This document shows positions 53,548 to 64,000 of a stretch of DNA of 64,000 bases, one piece after another; position 1 is the first letter of the stretch; every line of letters starts with the position of its first letter. The notes below the pieces were generated by a model. It was not told where the DNA came from, did not search any database, and saw only the letters and a program-made list of their open reading frames with translations. Origin of the DNA: Alteromonas sp. 5E99-2 (GTDB lineage Bacteria; Pseudomonadota; Gammaproteobacteria; Enterobacterales; Alteromonadaceae); assembly GCF_017368475.1 (NCBI RefSeq), contig NZ_JAFNJE010000010.1:62001-126000 (forward strand), read 5' to 3'. The translations under genes and the position numbers were made by a program.

Positions 53548-56415
53548 ATGACAATTAACAAATATCTTATTTCTTTACTGTGTATTGGCATTTTTGCGGC
53601 GTGCAGTTCTCCAGAATCTGTTGATTCATCGGGTACATCCAATTCAAACCTGAAAAACAGTGAACTGGTCCCCTATCAAGAATTCCAACTTGAAAATGGC
53701 CTTAATGTATTGTTTCATATTGACCATTCCGACCCTGTGGTTGCCGTTGCATTAACAAGCCACGTAGGCAGTGCTAGGGAAAAAGTGGGTCGCACAGGGT
53801 TTGCCCACTTGTTTGAGCATCTTCTATTTTTGGAATCTGAAAACTTGGGCAAAGGCGGGTTAGATAAACTCAGTGCCAAAATTGGTGGTTCTGGGGCAAA
53901 CGGCTCAACTAACCGCGACCGCACTAACTATTTTCAAACAGTGCCAAACGACGCCTTAGAAAAAATGATTTGGGCAGAAGCTGATAAACTTGGCTATTTC
54001 ATCAACACCGTTACCGACTCAGTATTAGCCAAAGAAAAACAAGTAGTTAAAAATGAAAAGCGGCAATCCTACGACAACCGACCCTACGGGCACCTTAGTT
54101 ATGTTGTTGGCAAAGCCCTGTACCCTGAAGAACACCCTTATAACTGGCAAGTTATAGGCTCATTAGAAGACTTACAAAACGCAACACTTGCTGACGTAAA
54201 AGAGTTTTTTAATCAGTGGTATGTGCCAAATAATGTGACCTTGACCATTGCTGGTGATTTTAATCCAGAACAAGCAAAAATCTGGGTTGAAAAGTACTTT
54301 AACGAAATACCTAAAGGCCCGGCTATTACGCCATTAGAAAAACAACCTGCAGCCCTCAGCAGTATTAAAAATTTATACTACGAAGACAATTTTGCCACCT
54401 TGCCTTTACTGCAAATAACTTGGCCCGCAGCGCCACTCTACTCAGAAGACAGCTATGCATTAAAGATTTTAGCCGAACTGATGAGTAACGGTAAAAAATC
54501 GCCGTTAGATATTTCCTTAATTCAACAAGATAAAGTTGCGCCTTTTGTACAAACCTATCATTTTGGTTCTGAGTTATCCGGTGAATTTACAATTATCACT
54601 CAAGCTTTTAATGGCACTGATTTAGATGCAGTAAAAGAATCTATTGATAACGGGTTTTCCTTAATTGAGTTGAACGGGTTTAACCAAGAAGCATTAGATC
54701 GCATTAAAACAGCGCAAGAAGTCGAGTTTTACGATGGGATCACTAGTGTACTCGGTAAAGCATTCAAACTGGCCCAATACAACATTTTCGCCAATGACGC
54801 TGCATATATTGATACTGACCTAAAACGTATTCAATCCGTTACTTTAGAAGACGTAGAGCGAGTATATGAAACCTATATTAAAGATAAGCCTTATGTTATC
54901 GCTAGCTTTGTTCCGAAAGGAAACCCCGATCTGGCACTAAAAGGTGCTGAACTTGCTCATGTTGTTGAAGAAAAAGTCATTCAAGGAGCCGAAGACAGTA
55001 TTAACCCCAGCATCATTGCAACATACACCCCTACGCCCTCAAGCTTTGATAGAAGTGTTGAGCCTCCTTACGGGCAATCTCCAGTCATTCCTACTCCACA
55101 AATATGGAGTCATGATTTTGCCAATGGCATGAAAGTTATGGGGATAGAAGATAAAGAACTTCCTTTAGTTCGCTTTGAACTTGCCATTGAAGGTGGACAC
55201 TTGCTAGACACGTTAGATAAATCTGGTGTGGCAAGTCTTTTAGCCAGATTAATGAACAAGGGAACGGCATCAAAATCAGTAGTAGAATTTGAGCAAGCCT
55301 TAGAAGCTTTGGGTACGACTATTGTGGTAATTACAGCTAACGAGCGTATAACAATTGAAGTCAGCACTTTAGCTAAAAATTTCGACGCATCTGTAGCATT
55401 GCTAGAAGAAATGATGTTAGAGCCAAGGTGGGATGAAGCTGAATTTGCACTGATAAAAGCAGATGTGCTCAATCAAATCAATGGTCAACAGGCAAATCCC
55501 AATGCCATAGCAAATAACGTCTATGGGTATGTGAAATATGGTCAAAATCATATTCTATCCACCCCAACACTTGGTACAAAAAACGGTGTTGAACAAAGCA
55601 CTATTGATGACTTAAAACGTTTTTATCAAAAAAATATACTTCCTAATATCGCCTCCTTAAACGTAGTGGGGTCGGTAAATAAAAATGATGTTGTTAAGAG
55701 CTTTAGTCATTTGGCGAAAAAATGGCAAGCCCACGACATTCAACTTCCTTCTGTTATTGATGTGAACACACCAACACAATCGGCAGTGTATTTTTATGAT
55801 GTACCCGGTGCAAAACAATCTATATTTAGAATTGGTAATCCCGCGCTACTAAGCACATCAAATGATTACTACCCTGCTACTGTGATGAATTACATTTTAG
55901 GTGGCGGCAGTTTTGCGTCTCGGTTGACTCAAGAGTTACGAGAAGGTAAAGGTTACACTTACGGTATTTTCTCTCGTTTCAATGGCAGTAAACGCACAGG
56001 TGATTTTTTGATATCCAGTGCAGTAAGGTCGAATGTAACTTTAGAAGCTGCTTCTTTGGTTAAAGATATAATGGGTAACTACGGGACGACATTTTCGCAA
56101 CAGGATTTAAATGTCACCCAAGGCTTTATGATAAAAAGTAAAGCTCGTTCATTTGAAACACTCAATGCAAAACTCACCATGCTAGAGAATATTAGCCTGT
56201 TTGATTACCCCGTTAACTACGCACAACTAGAAAACGAATACATTAAACAGGTTGATGTGGATGCCATACGCACATTGGCTGAGCAATACATTCATCCAGA
56301 TAAAATGTTTTATGTCATTGTAGGCGATGCCGAAACACAGCTTGAACGATTAGAGGCACTAGGTTTTGGTAAACCTATTTTAATGAACGAAAAAATCAAC
56401 GTTGGGAATCGTTAA
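53548..56415 (+). CDS. M16 family zinc peptidase lipoprotein
   Basis: 955 residues. The signal peptide ends FAACS (lipid Cys19). The N-terminal half carries the inverted zinc motif HLFEH at 87-91 (FAHLFEHLLFLES) and the third ligand E170 in VVKNEKRQSYDNRPYG. A second, catalytically silent M16 domain starts near residue 515 (FANGMKVMGIEDKELPLVRF) and includes YILGGGSFASRLTQELREGK. The two-domain, pitrilysin-like architecture degrades peptides in the periplasm. It appears to be a single gene. Confidence 0.93.
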   Translation: MTINKYLISLLCIGIFAACSSPESVDSSGTSNSNLKNSELVPYQEFQLENGLNVLFHIDHSDPVVAVALTSHVGSAREKVGRTGFAHLFEHLLFLESENLGKGGLDKLSAKIGGSGANGSTNRDRTNYFQTVPNDALEKMIWAEADKLGYFINTVTDSVLAKEKQVVKNEKRQSYDNRPYGHLSYVVGKALYPEEHPYNWQVIGSLEDLQNATLADVKEFFNQWYVPNNVTLTIAGDFNPEQAKIWVEKYFNEIPKGPAITPLEKQPAALSSIKNLYYEDNFATLPLLQITWPAAPLYSEDSYALKILAELMSNGKKSPLDISLIQQDKVAPFVQTYHFGSELSGEFTIITQAFNGTDLDAVKESIDNGFSLIELNGFNQEALDRIKTAQEVEFYDGITSVLGKAFKLAQYNIFANDAAYIDTDLKRIQSVTLEDVERVYETYIKDKPYVIASFVPKGNPDLALKGAELAHVVEEKVIQGAEDSINPSIIATYTPTPSSFDRSVEPPYGQSPVIPTPQIWSHDFANGMKVMGIEDKELPLVRFELAIEGGHLLDTLDKSGVASLLARLMNKGTASKSVVEFEQALEALGTTIVVITANERITIEVSTLAKNFDASVALLEEMMLEPRWDEAEFALIKADVLNQINGQQANPNAIANNVYGYVKYGQNHILSTPTLGTKNGVEQSTIDDLKRFYQKNILPNIASLNVVGSVNKNDVVKSFSHLAKKWQAHDIQLPSVIDVNTPTQSAVYFYDVPGAKQSIFRIGNPALLSTSNDYYPATVMNYILGGGSFASRLTQELREGKGYTYGIFSRFNGSKRTGDFLISSAVRSNVTLEAASLVKDIMGNYGTTFSQQDLNVTQGFMIKSKARSFETLNAKLTMLENISLFDYPVNYAQLENEYIKQVDVDAIRTLAEQYIHPDKMFYVIVGDAETQLERLEALGFGKPILMNEKINVGNR

Positions 56416-56948
56416 CAAGCGCTATTCCAATTCAAGCATGGGCAAATACACTCTATTAATTTGCCCACCTCTTACTTTACGATCTTAATAATCATAACCC
56501 CTTAATCCCCCTTTTTGGGGTAGCACTTCATTAAAACACCTGTTATCTCCCATAGCTTTGCTACTCATTACCCATAGGTAGTCAAGGAATTCTAGGTAAA
56601 TCCAAGCAAGATAATCTAACTTGAGCCGAACCTTACTGTTGGACCGTTTGATACACTAATTTAACTGGGTCCTTACTGAAAAAATTGCCGTTTTATATAA
56701 AGATACTTTTGTAGCTGTCGATAATATTTTTTAACGGCAACTGAGAAACAAATATGAAAAAGGATTTATTGACGGAAAATTCGTCCTTGGGCCAGAAGTT
56801 GGCAGCAAGATAGATACAAGTATGTAGAAAGAAATATTCAGTAAAACGCCTTGCATAAATGAAAAATTGAGTTTCATAAATACTCTGCTATTTTTTCAGA
56901 AAACAACTATAAATATTAACATGATATAAGTTCAGAAGGTTGAGGCGC
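56416..56948. other. Intergenic region, no gene seen
   Basis: 533 A+T-rich bases between the M16 gene and the chemoreceptor. A short CCCC/GGGG hairpin near 56506-56520 with a T-rich loop may end the M16 transcript. A brief frame starting at ATG 56754 (MKKDLLTENSSLGQKLAAR) stops after 19 codons and is not credible as a gene. The chemoreceptor promoter must lie at the right end. Confidence 0.35.
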
Positions 56949-58511
56949 ATGGGTTTAAGCACATCAGGCACAGAGCAGTTCTTTGACGAGTCAGAAATTT
57001 TACTTTCAATTACTGACTTAGATAGCAGAATAAAATATGCAAACACTGAATTCTGTGACATCGCTGGATATACAAATGATGAACTAAAAACTCAACCTCA
57101 TAATATAGTTAGGCATCCAGATATGCCTAAAGCTGCATTTAAAGACTTATGGTCTTTTATTCAGCAAGGAAAATCTTGGATGGGCCCTGTAAAAAACAGA
57201 TGTAAAAATGGAGACTATTACTGGGTAAATGCATTTGTCACCCCGATTAAAGACGCTTCAGGCAACAATGTTGAATTTCAATCGGTTCGGACTAAATTAG
57301 ATGCCAATGTACAAAAAAGAGCGGACGATTTATACGATAAATTAAACAAAGAACAAATACCGTTAAAGCTTAAGTATCAAATTGATCAAACATTATGGCT
57401 ACAAGCAACCTTGTTTTTATTCACCTTGGCAAGTATTGCTCTCACTTTCTTTTCTGACGTTAGTTTATTGATTACATTGCCTTTTATAATCATTGGCCTT
57501 GCATCTTCACTTGTTTCAATACAATGGCGCTCAAAGTACAAAAAGGTATTAGACGAATCTAAAACTATTTTTACCAATCCTTTGATGAGTTATTTATATT
57601 CGGGAAGCAATGATGCTGTAGGAAGCATACAACTAGCATTAGCAATGCAAAAAGCAGAAATTAATGCTGTTGTTGGAAGAGTGAGTGATGTATCACTTCA
57701 TGTAAATAAAAATGCTATAGATACATCGAAGCAAAATGAACAAGTATCTCAAGATTTAAGTAACCAAAGAGTAGAATCTGAGCAAGTTGCAACTGCAATA
57801 AACCAAATGTCGACCACAATTCAAGATCTCGCGGTTACTATTTCCGATACGGCCAAATCGGCTAATCAAGGCCAACAAATTACCGAGTCTGGCCAAGAAA
57901 CCATTATTTCTTCTATCAAGGCGATTAACGAATTATCGGTACAATTAACCGAGGTTGATTCAATGGTAGGCAAACTATCCAATGGTAGTAAAACAATAAG
58001 CTCTGTACTTTCAGAAATAAGCGGTATCGCTGATCAAACAAATTTATTAGCGTTAAATGCGGCTATTGAAGCGGCAAGAGCTGGTGAACAAGGAAGAGGC
58101 TTTGCCGTTGTTGCTGAAGAAGTAAGGGCACTTGCTTTAAGAACACAACAATCAACAGAAGAAATTAGAAACTTGCTAGCACAATTACAAGCTGACTCAG
58201 GCAACGCTGTTGAAGCAATGAATAAAGGTAATGAACTATCAACAAATTGTGTAGATTTGTCTAACCAAGCGGGTGAGGCATTAAAAAACATTCACAGTGA
58301 AGTAACGTTAATATCAGATAAAACAACACAAGTAGTTACCGCAATAGATGAGCAATCAGCCGCTGCCGAGCAAATTAACAACAATGTAGTGCGTATAAAC
58401 GAAATTATCGTGTCATGTGAAAATAGCAGCCAAATAGCAAACTCATTGTCTTTTGAGCTCATTGAGAAGTTATCAAACCAAGAAGCTTTGGTAACGCAAT
58501 TTAGGCGTTAA
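56949..58511 (+). CDS. PAS-domain methyl-accepting chemotaxis protein, Aer-like
   Basis: 520 residues. An N-terminal PAS domain (about 15-120: [20 protein letters not shown], then [20 protein letters not shown]) is followed by two membrane spans near 150-190 ([20 protein letters not shown] and [15 protein letters not shown]), then the cytoplasmic signalling domain. Its hairpin tip is present: [20 protein letters not shown], then [20 protein letters not shown]. The layout matches the aerotaxis receptor Aer, where PAS binds FAD and senses redox state, but the ligand is not proven. I chose the ATG at 56949 because AGAAGG lies nine bases upstream; a TTG at 56940 is the alternative. A hairpin ends the gene. 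Confidence 0.92.
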   Translation: MGLSTSGTEQFFDESEILLSITDLDSRIKYANTEFCDIAGYTNDELKTQPHNIVRHPDMPKAAFKDLWSFIQQGKSWMGPVKNRCKNGDYYWVNAFVTPIKDASGNNVEFQSVRTKLDANVQKRADDLYDKLNKEQIPLKLKYQIDQTLWLQATLFLFTLASIALTFFSDVSLLITLPFIIIGLASSLVSIQWRSKYKKVLDESKTIFTNPLMSYLYSGSNDAVGSIQLALAMQKAEINAVVGRVSDVSLHVNKNAIDTSKQNEQVSQDLSNQRVESEQVATAINQMSTTIQDLAVTISDTAKSANQGQQITESGQETIISSIKAINELSVQLTEVDSMVGKLSNGSKTISSVLSEISGIADQTNLLALNAAIEAARAGEQGRGFAVVAEEVRALALRTQQSTEEIRNLLAQLQADSGNAVEAMNKGNELSTNCVDLSNQAGEALKNIHSEVTLISDKTTQVVTAIDEQSAAAEQINNNVVRINEIIVSCENSSQIANSLSFELIEKLSNQEALVTQFRR

Positions 58512-58581
58512 TCGTTTATTTATTTGTAATTTCAACAGAATCTACCACTAGTTGAAAATACACATATTTATCATCCTAAGT

Positions 58582-58610
58582 TAAGGCTACTATTAGATAT
58601 AGTAGCCTTA
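58582..58610 (+). terminator. Hairpin downstream of the chemoreceptor
   Basis: TAAGGCTACTA (58582-58592) and TAGTAGCCTTA (58600-58610) form a perfect 11-bp stem with a 7-base loop; only a weak T run (TACTTTGTT) follows. Confidence 0.65.
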
Positions 58611-58619
58611 TACTTTGTT

Positions 58620-58644
58620 CTAGGTACTAAGTACTAGGTACTAG
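58620..58644. repeat. Short direct repeat with nested palindromes
   Basis: TAGGTACTA occurs twice (58621-58629 and 58634-58642), separated by AGTA. The small palindromes GTAC and AGTACT sit inside. The unit recurs only here in the window as far as I can see; its role is unknown. Confidence 0.4.
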
Positions 58645-58791
58645 TTATCAATGAAAATAGACAAATTGTGACTTTATCGTTAACAATTTAACTTCGTATC
58701 TAGCTGAGACTTAGTTATTCTGTAAGTTGAACTAAAAGCTGAATCAACTCGTATCAGCAATAGCCCTTCCTTTAATAAAATGGAGTTAGTA

Positions 58792-59265
58792 ATGAACCGT
58801 CAATTTAAACCTATCCTTGGTATGCTTATTTTTGCTACTGGATTGAATTTTTCAATTTCGTCTACCGCAAACGCACATTGCCAAATTCCATGTGGTATTT
58901 ACGACGACCATCTTCGCGTAGAGTTAATGATGGAAGACGTAACAACGATTTATAAAGCGCTAAGTGAAATTGATGAATTATCAAATAAGAAAGATGCGCA
59001 ATCACAAAACCAGATGGTTCGCTGGGTTGTAAACAAAGAAAACCATGCTCAAAAAATTATTGAAACCATCAGTAATTACTTTTTGACGCAACGAGTGAAG
59101 CCAAGCCAGAAAGATTATTCTGAGCGTTTAGAAAAACATCACCTAGTAATCATGCTAGCCATGAAAGCTAAGCAAAATACGGATATAAGCCATGCAGAGG
59201 CCTTACGTAAAGCCGTTGCAGATTTATCTCCATACTATCCTGCACATGAGCACGAAAGAAAATAG
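58792..59265 (+). CDS. sodN: Nickel superoxide dismutase, exported
   Basis: 157 residues. The nickel hook HCQIPCGIYDD matches the family consensus HCDLPCGVYDP closely: His1, Cys2 and Cys6 bind nickel. A signal peptide ending TANA (1-28) lies exactly before that His, so signal peptidase I would expose the N-terminal His needed for nickel binding. The four-helix bundle follows. The classical enzyme (117 residues mature in Streptomyces) is matured by the SodX protease; no sodX is visible nearby. ATG 58792 has GGAG six bases upstream; an ATG at 58780 is less likely. It dismutates superoxide, here probably in the periplasm. Confidence 0.93.
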   Translation: MNRQFKPILGMLIFATGLNFSISSTANAHCQIPCGIYDDHLRVELMMEDVTTIYKALSEIDELSNKKDAQSQNQMVRWVVNKENHAQKIIETISNYFLTQRVKPSQKDYSERLEKHHLVIMLAMKAKQNTDISHAEALRKAVADLSPYYPAHEHERK

Positions 59266-59278
59266 CCCCGCAGTGACG

Positions 59279-59322
59279 AAGAAACCATGAATCAATTTCT
59301 TTTTATCGGTTCATGGCTTCTT
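59279..59322 (+). terminator. Probable terminator of sodN
   Basis: AAGAAACCATGAA (59279-59291) pairs with TTCATGGCTTCTT (59310-59322) with one mismatch across an 18-base T-rich loop. Confidence 0.6.
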
Positions 59323-59408
59323 ATTCCAATAAATACGCTTTTGACCAGTAAATGCTGCGCATTTAATAAAAACAGGCTACACTCAAACAAGTTGTCAGAC
59401 CAGTTTAA

Positions 59409-61451
<2,043 letters not shown>

Positions 61452-61592
61452 TGAATACACACGAATAATAAGATAAACATCCTCTGTTATGCGCCAGTCT
61501 TCTATCAATAGGCTGGTATCCCCCCCCCTCATTGCGTTATAGTTTTATTAGAATAATCAAAACTAATAAATAACATAGACAGGAAATACAAC

Positions 61593-64000
61593 ATGCAAGC
61601 TTTTGGTATCCGAGCGATTCGGCTCCTTATTGTTTCATCGCTTGTTGCGTTGCCGTGTGCAAATGCGGCTATACAGCAAACGAAAGGGAACTTCGAAGAT
61701 AAATTTAGGCAACTGGATGAGGTTTTGCCTACTCCTAACGTTTATCGAAATGCAGCTGGTGAGCCAGGGCATCAATATTGGCAACAAGAAGTTGACTATA
61801 AAATAGATGCAACGTTAGACGAAGAAAAACGTCGTCTGGAAGCCACTGAAACCATCGTTTATAAAAACAATTCTCCTGACACGCTAAAATACCTTTGGGT
61901 TCAATTAGACCAAAATAAATTTAAAGATGACTCATTATCTGCGTTAACAACAACCTTTGGCGGCATTGGTAACCGCGGTCCGGCGACACAATCGGCAAGT
62001 GGTGGTAAACCCGCTCAATTGAGTTTAGCTGCGCTAAGACGTATGCAGTTTGTCGAAGACACTGAATTAGGTTATCAGATTTCTCGCGTTGAAAATAAAG
62101 CAGGCGAGACACTAAAAATCACCACAGTTGGCACTTTGATGCGTGTTGACTTAGTTAAGCCTCTAAAACCAGGGGAAAGCGTTACTTTCGATATCGATTT
62201 TGCCTTTAACATAGTTGAAGAAGATGCCGTATCAGCACGTTCTGGTTACGAACATTTTCCTGATGATGAACGTGAAGGCGGCAACGATATATTCTTGGTT
62301 GCACAATGGTTCCCGCGTTTAGCTGCATACACTGACTATGAAGCTTGGACGAACAAGGAGTTCATTGGTCGCGGCGAATTCACTCTTGAATTTGGTGACT
62401 ACGATGTATCGTTAACTGTGCCTGCGGATCACATTGTTTCTGCTACCGGAGCACTTCAAAATCCAAAAGATGTACTTACCCGTAAGCAAAGAAGTCGCCT
62501 GAAAGAAGCTGAAACATCAGATCGCATAGTATTTATTGTGACTGAAGAAGAAGCGCTAGAAAATGAAAAAGAAGGCACTGACAAAACCAAAACATGGAAC
62601 TTTAAAGCCGATAACGTAAGAGATTTTGCGTGGGCATCTTCACGTAAGTTCATGTGGGACGCGAAAGGTCATCAACAAGGTGGCGATGTTCAACCTTTAG
62701 TTATGGCGATGTCGTTTTATCCAAAAGAAGGTGGCGACTTATGGAAGAAGTATTCAACTGAAGCCATTGTTCACACTATGGATGTCTACAGCGAATTTTC
62801 ATTTGATTACCCTTATCCAGTTGCTCAGTCTGTAAACGGGCCTGTTGGCGGTATGGAATACCCGATGATCACGTTCAACGGTCCTCGTACTGAATTACAA
62901 GACGACGGCAGTAGAACCTACACTTTGGCTGAAAAACGTTTCCTAATTGGTGTTGTTATTCACGAAGTGGGTCACATTTATTTCCCTATGGTTGTGAATT
63001 CAGACGAGCGCCAATGGACTTGGATGGATGAAGGTTTAAATAGCTTCTTAGACGGTGTTGCTGGTCGCGAATGGGACCCAACTATTCCTTGGGGTGTTGA
63101 ACCAAGAGATGTAACAGGTTACATGAAGTCTAATACCCAAGTACCCATCATGACTCAGTCTGATTCAGTACTTCGTTTAGGTCCGAATGCATACACCAAA
63201 CCAGCAGCGGCATTGAATATCTTACGCGAAACCATTTTAGGTCGTGAACTGTTTGATTTTGCCTTTAAAGAATATGCTCAGCGCTGGATGTTTAAACGCC
63301 CTACTCCTTCAGATTTCTTCCGTACTATGGAAGAAGCATCAGGCGTAGATTTAGACTGGTTCTGGCGTGGTTGGTTCTACAGCACAGATCACGTTGATAT
63401 TTCTTTAGACAGTGTTTACAAGCTTCGTTTAGATACCAAAAATCCTGATATCGATTTTGACCGTGAACGTCAATTTGAGTTAGACAAGCCTCTTTCACTC
63501 ACTGATGAGCGCAACAAAAAAGAAGGTATCGAGCTTTGGGTTGACCGTTTTGAAGATCTTGACGATTTTTATGACGCAAACGACCGCTTCACTGTTACCA
63601 ACAAAGAAAGAAATGCCTACAACAAATTCCTTAAAGGCCTTAAGCCTTGGGAAAAAACAGCCTTTGAACGCGCTATTGATGAAGACAAAAACTATTATGT
63701 TTTAGATTTTTCAAACAAAGGTGGCTTGGTAATGCCTATTATCTTGGAACTGAGCTTTGCTGACGGTACCACTGACAGCATGCGTATTCCTGCTGAAATC
63801 TGGCGTCGTACTCCAAATGCAGTATCTAAGCTTATTGTAACGGATAAAGACAAAGAGCTCGTCAGTGTAACGGTAGACCCAAGATGGGAAACAGCTGATG
63901 TTGATGTTGAAAACAACCATTACCCGCGCAGAATTATTCCTTCGCGCATCGAGGCATTCAAAGCAAAACCTCGTAGCGGTAATGTTAACCGCGACATCAT
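61593..64000 (+). CDS. M1 family zinc aminopeptidase-like protein (3' end outside window)
   Basis: The frame is open from ATG 61593 to the right edge, giving 802 residues so far. AGGAA lies seven bases upstream. The signal peptide is about residues 1-26 (CANA|A). The M1 zinc motif HEVGH begins at residue 457, and the third ligand lies in WTWMDEGLNSFLDG. The exopeptidase segment GPVGGMEYPMITFNGPRTEL (a GxMEN variant, with Tyr after GGME) is present. It resembles the large secreted M1 peptidases common in Alteromonadales. Several short antisense frames lie over it and are not genes. Confidence 0.9.
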   Translation, partial: MQAFGIRAIRLLIVSSLVALPCANAAIQQTKGNFEDKFRQLDEVLPTPNVYRNAAGEPGHQYWQQEVDYKIDATLDEEKRRLEATETIVYKNNSPDTLKYLWVQLDQNKFKDDSLSALTTTFGGIGNRGPATQSASGGKPAQLSLAALRRMQFVEDTELGYQISRVENKAGETLKITTVGTLMRVDLVKPLKPGESVTFDIDFAFNIVEEDAVSARSGYEHFPDDEREGGNDIFLVAQWFPRLAAYTDYEAWTNKEFIGRGEFTLEFGDYDVSLTVPADHIVSATGALQNPKDVLTRKQRSRLKEAETSDRIVFIVTEEEALENEKEGTDKTKTWNFKADNVRDFAWASSRKFMWDAKGHQQGGDVQPLVMAMSFYPKEGGDLWKKYSTEAIVHTMDVYSEFSFDYPYPVAQSVNGPVGGMEYPMITFNGPRTELQDDGSRTYTLAEKRFLIGVVIHEVGHIYFPMVVNSDERQWTWMDEGLNSFLDGVAGREWDPTIPWGVEPRDVTGYMKSNTQVPIMTQSDSVLRLGPNAYTKPAAALNILRETILGRELFDFAFKEYAQRWMFKRPTPSDFFRTMEEASGVDLDWFWRGWFYSTDHVDISLDSVYKLRLDTKNPDIDFDRERQFELDKPLSLTDERNKKEGIELWVDRFEDLDDFYDANDRFTVTNKERNAYNKFLKGLKPWEKTAFERAIDEDKNYYVLDFSNKGGLVMPIILELSFADGTTDSMRIPAEIWRRTPNAVSKLIVTDKDKELVSVTVDPRWETADVDVENNHYPRRIIPSRIEAFKAKPRSGNVNRDI

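Noticed and set aside
56506-56520. CCCC/GGGG hairpin after the M16 gene as a firm terminator
   Set aside because: The stem is short and the T run lies in the loop rather than after it.
61603-61806. Short plus-strand frame at the start of the M1 peptidase
   Set aside because: It is a different frame from the M1 peptidase, which has the signal peptide, ribosome site and zinc motif.

Overview
The window looks like chromosomal DNA of a marine gammaproteobacterium of the order Alteromonadales, probably the Alteromonadaceae (Glaciecola/Paraglaciecola/Aliiglaciecola-like). This is an inference from A+T-rich DNA, gammaproteobacterial synteny (dcd-mrp-metG; gloB beside a yafS-like methyltransferase; cysS divergent from ppiB-lpxH), and marine traits: an exported PL7 alginate lyase, PEP-CTERM-tailed proteins, a nickel superoxide dismutase and many secreted peptidases. 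No prophage, transposase, rRNA operon or CRISPR array was seen. Gene-family calls rest on reading motifs, not on database searches.

Layout. 1-4.2 kb: start of an exported protein on the minus strand, transcribed from a promoter carrying a Fur-like box and a palindrome, and facing a TetR regulator; a nidogen-like exported protein; tyrS; two small membrane proteins. 4.2-5.6 kb (minus): a SprT-like metalloprotein and a periplasmic family-3 solute-binding protein. 6-12.5 kb: a three-domain alginate lyase, an exported solenoid protein, a glutaredoxin/GST-N protein, an S9 peptidase and a multispan membrane protein. 12.8-18.7 kb: a TPR-diguanylate cyclase, then a giant winged-helix/nSTAND/TPR signalling protein with a small partner gene. 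18.8-25.4 kb: a DM13 lipoprotein, a PEP-CTERM protein, a subtilisin-like protease, and a PadR regulator overlapping a permease-prefix membrane protein. 25.4-31 kb: a non-coding stretch with inverted repeats, a TraB/GumN protein, an RDD protein and a BNR/sortilin-like beta-propeller.

31.3-37.6 kb: a complete tripartite RND efflux operon (lipoprotein adaptor, pump, NodT-type outer-membrane lipoprotein) preceded by a short His-containing membrane protein. 37.7-39.5 kb: an unrecognised two-gene module (small acidic protein plus a larger protein with a peptidoglycan-binding-like motif and cationic amphipathic helices). 39.7-53.4 kb: mostly housekeeping: tRNA-Pro(GGG), dcd, mrp, metG, a methyltransferase, gloB, mltD, a protein resembling a voltage sensor without a pore, ppiC, yaeQ, an NhaC-type antiporter, cysS, ppiB and lpxH. 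53.5-64 kb: an M16 lipoprotein peptidase, a PAS chemoreceptor, an exported Ni-SOD, FadH-type dienoyl-CoA reductase, and an M1 peptidase running off the end.

The genes suggest a particle-associated heterotroph that breaks down algal polysaccharide and protein outside the cell (PL7, S8, S9, M16, M1), senses it (GGDEF, PAS-MCP, wHTH-nSTAND, SBP3) and guards its envelope (RND pump, Ni-SOD, DM13). The least explained parts are the wHTH-nSTAND-TPR gene with its small partner, the 37.7-39.5 kb pair, the pore-less voltage-sensor-like protein, the PadR/permease-prefix pair and the 25.45-25.70 kb non-coding element.
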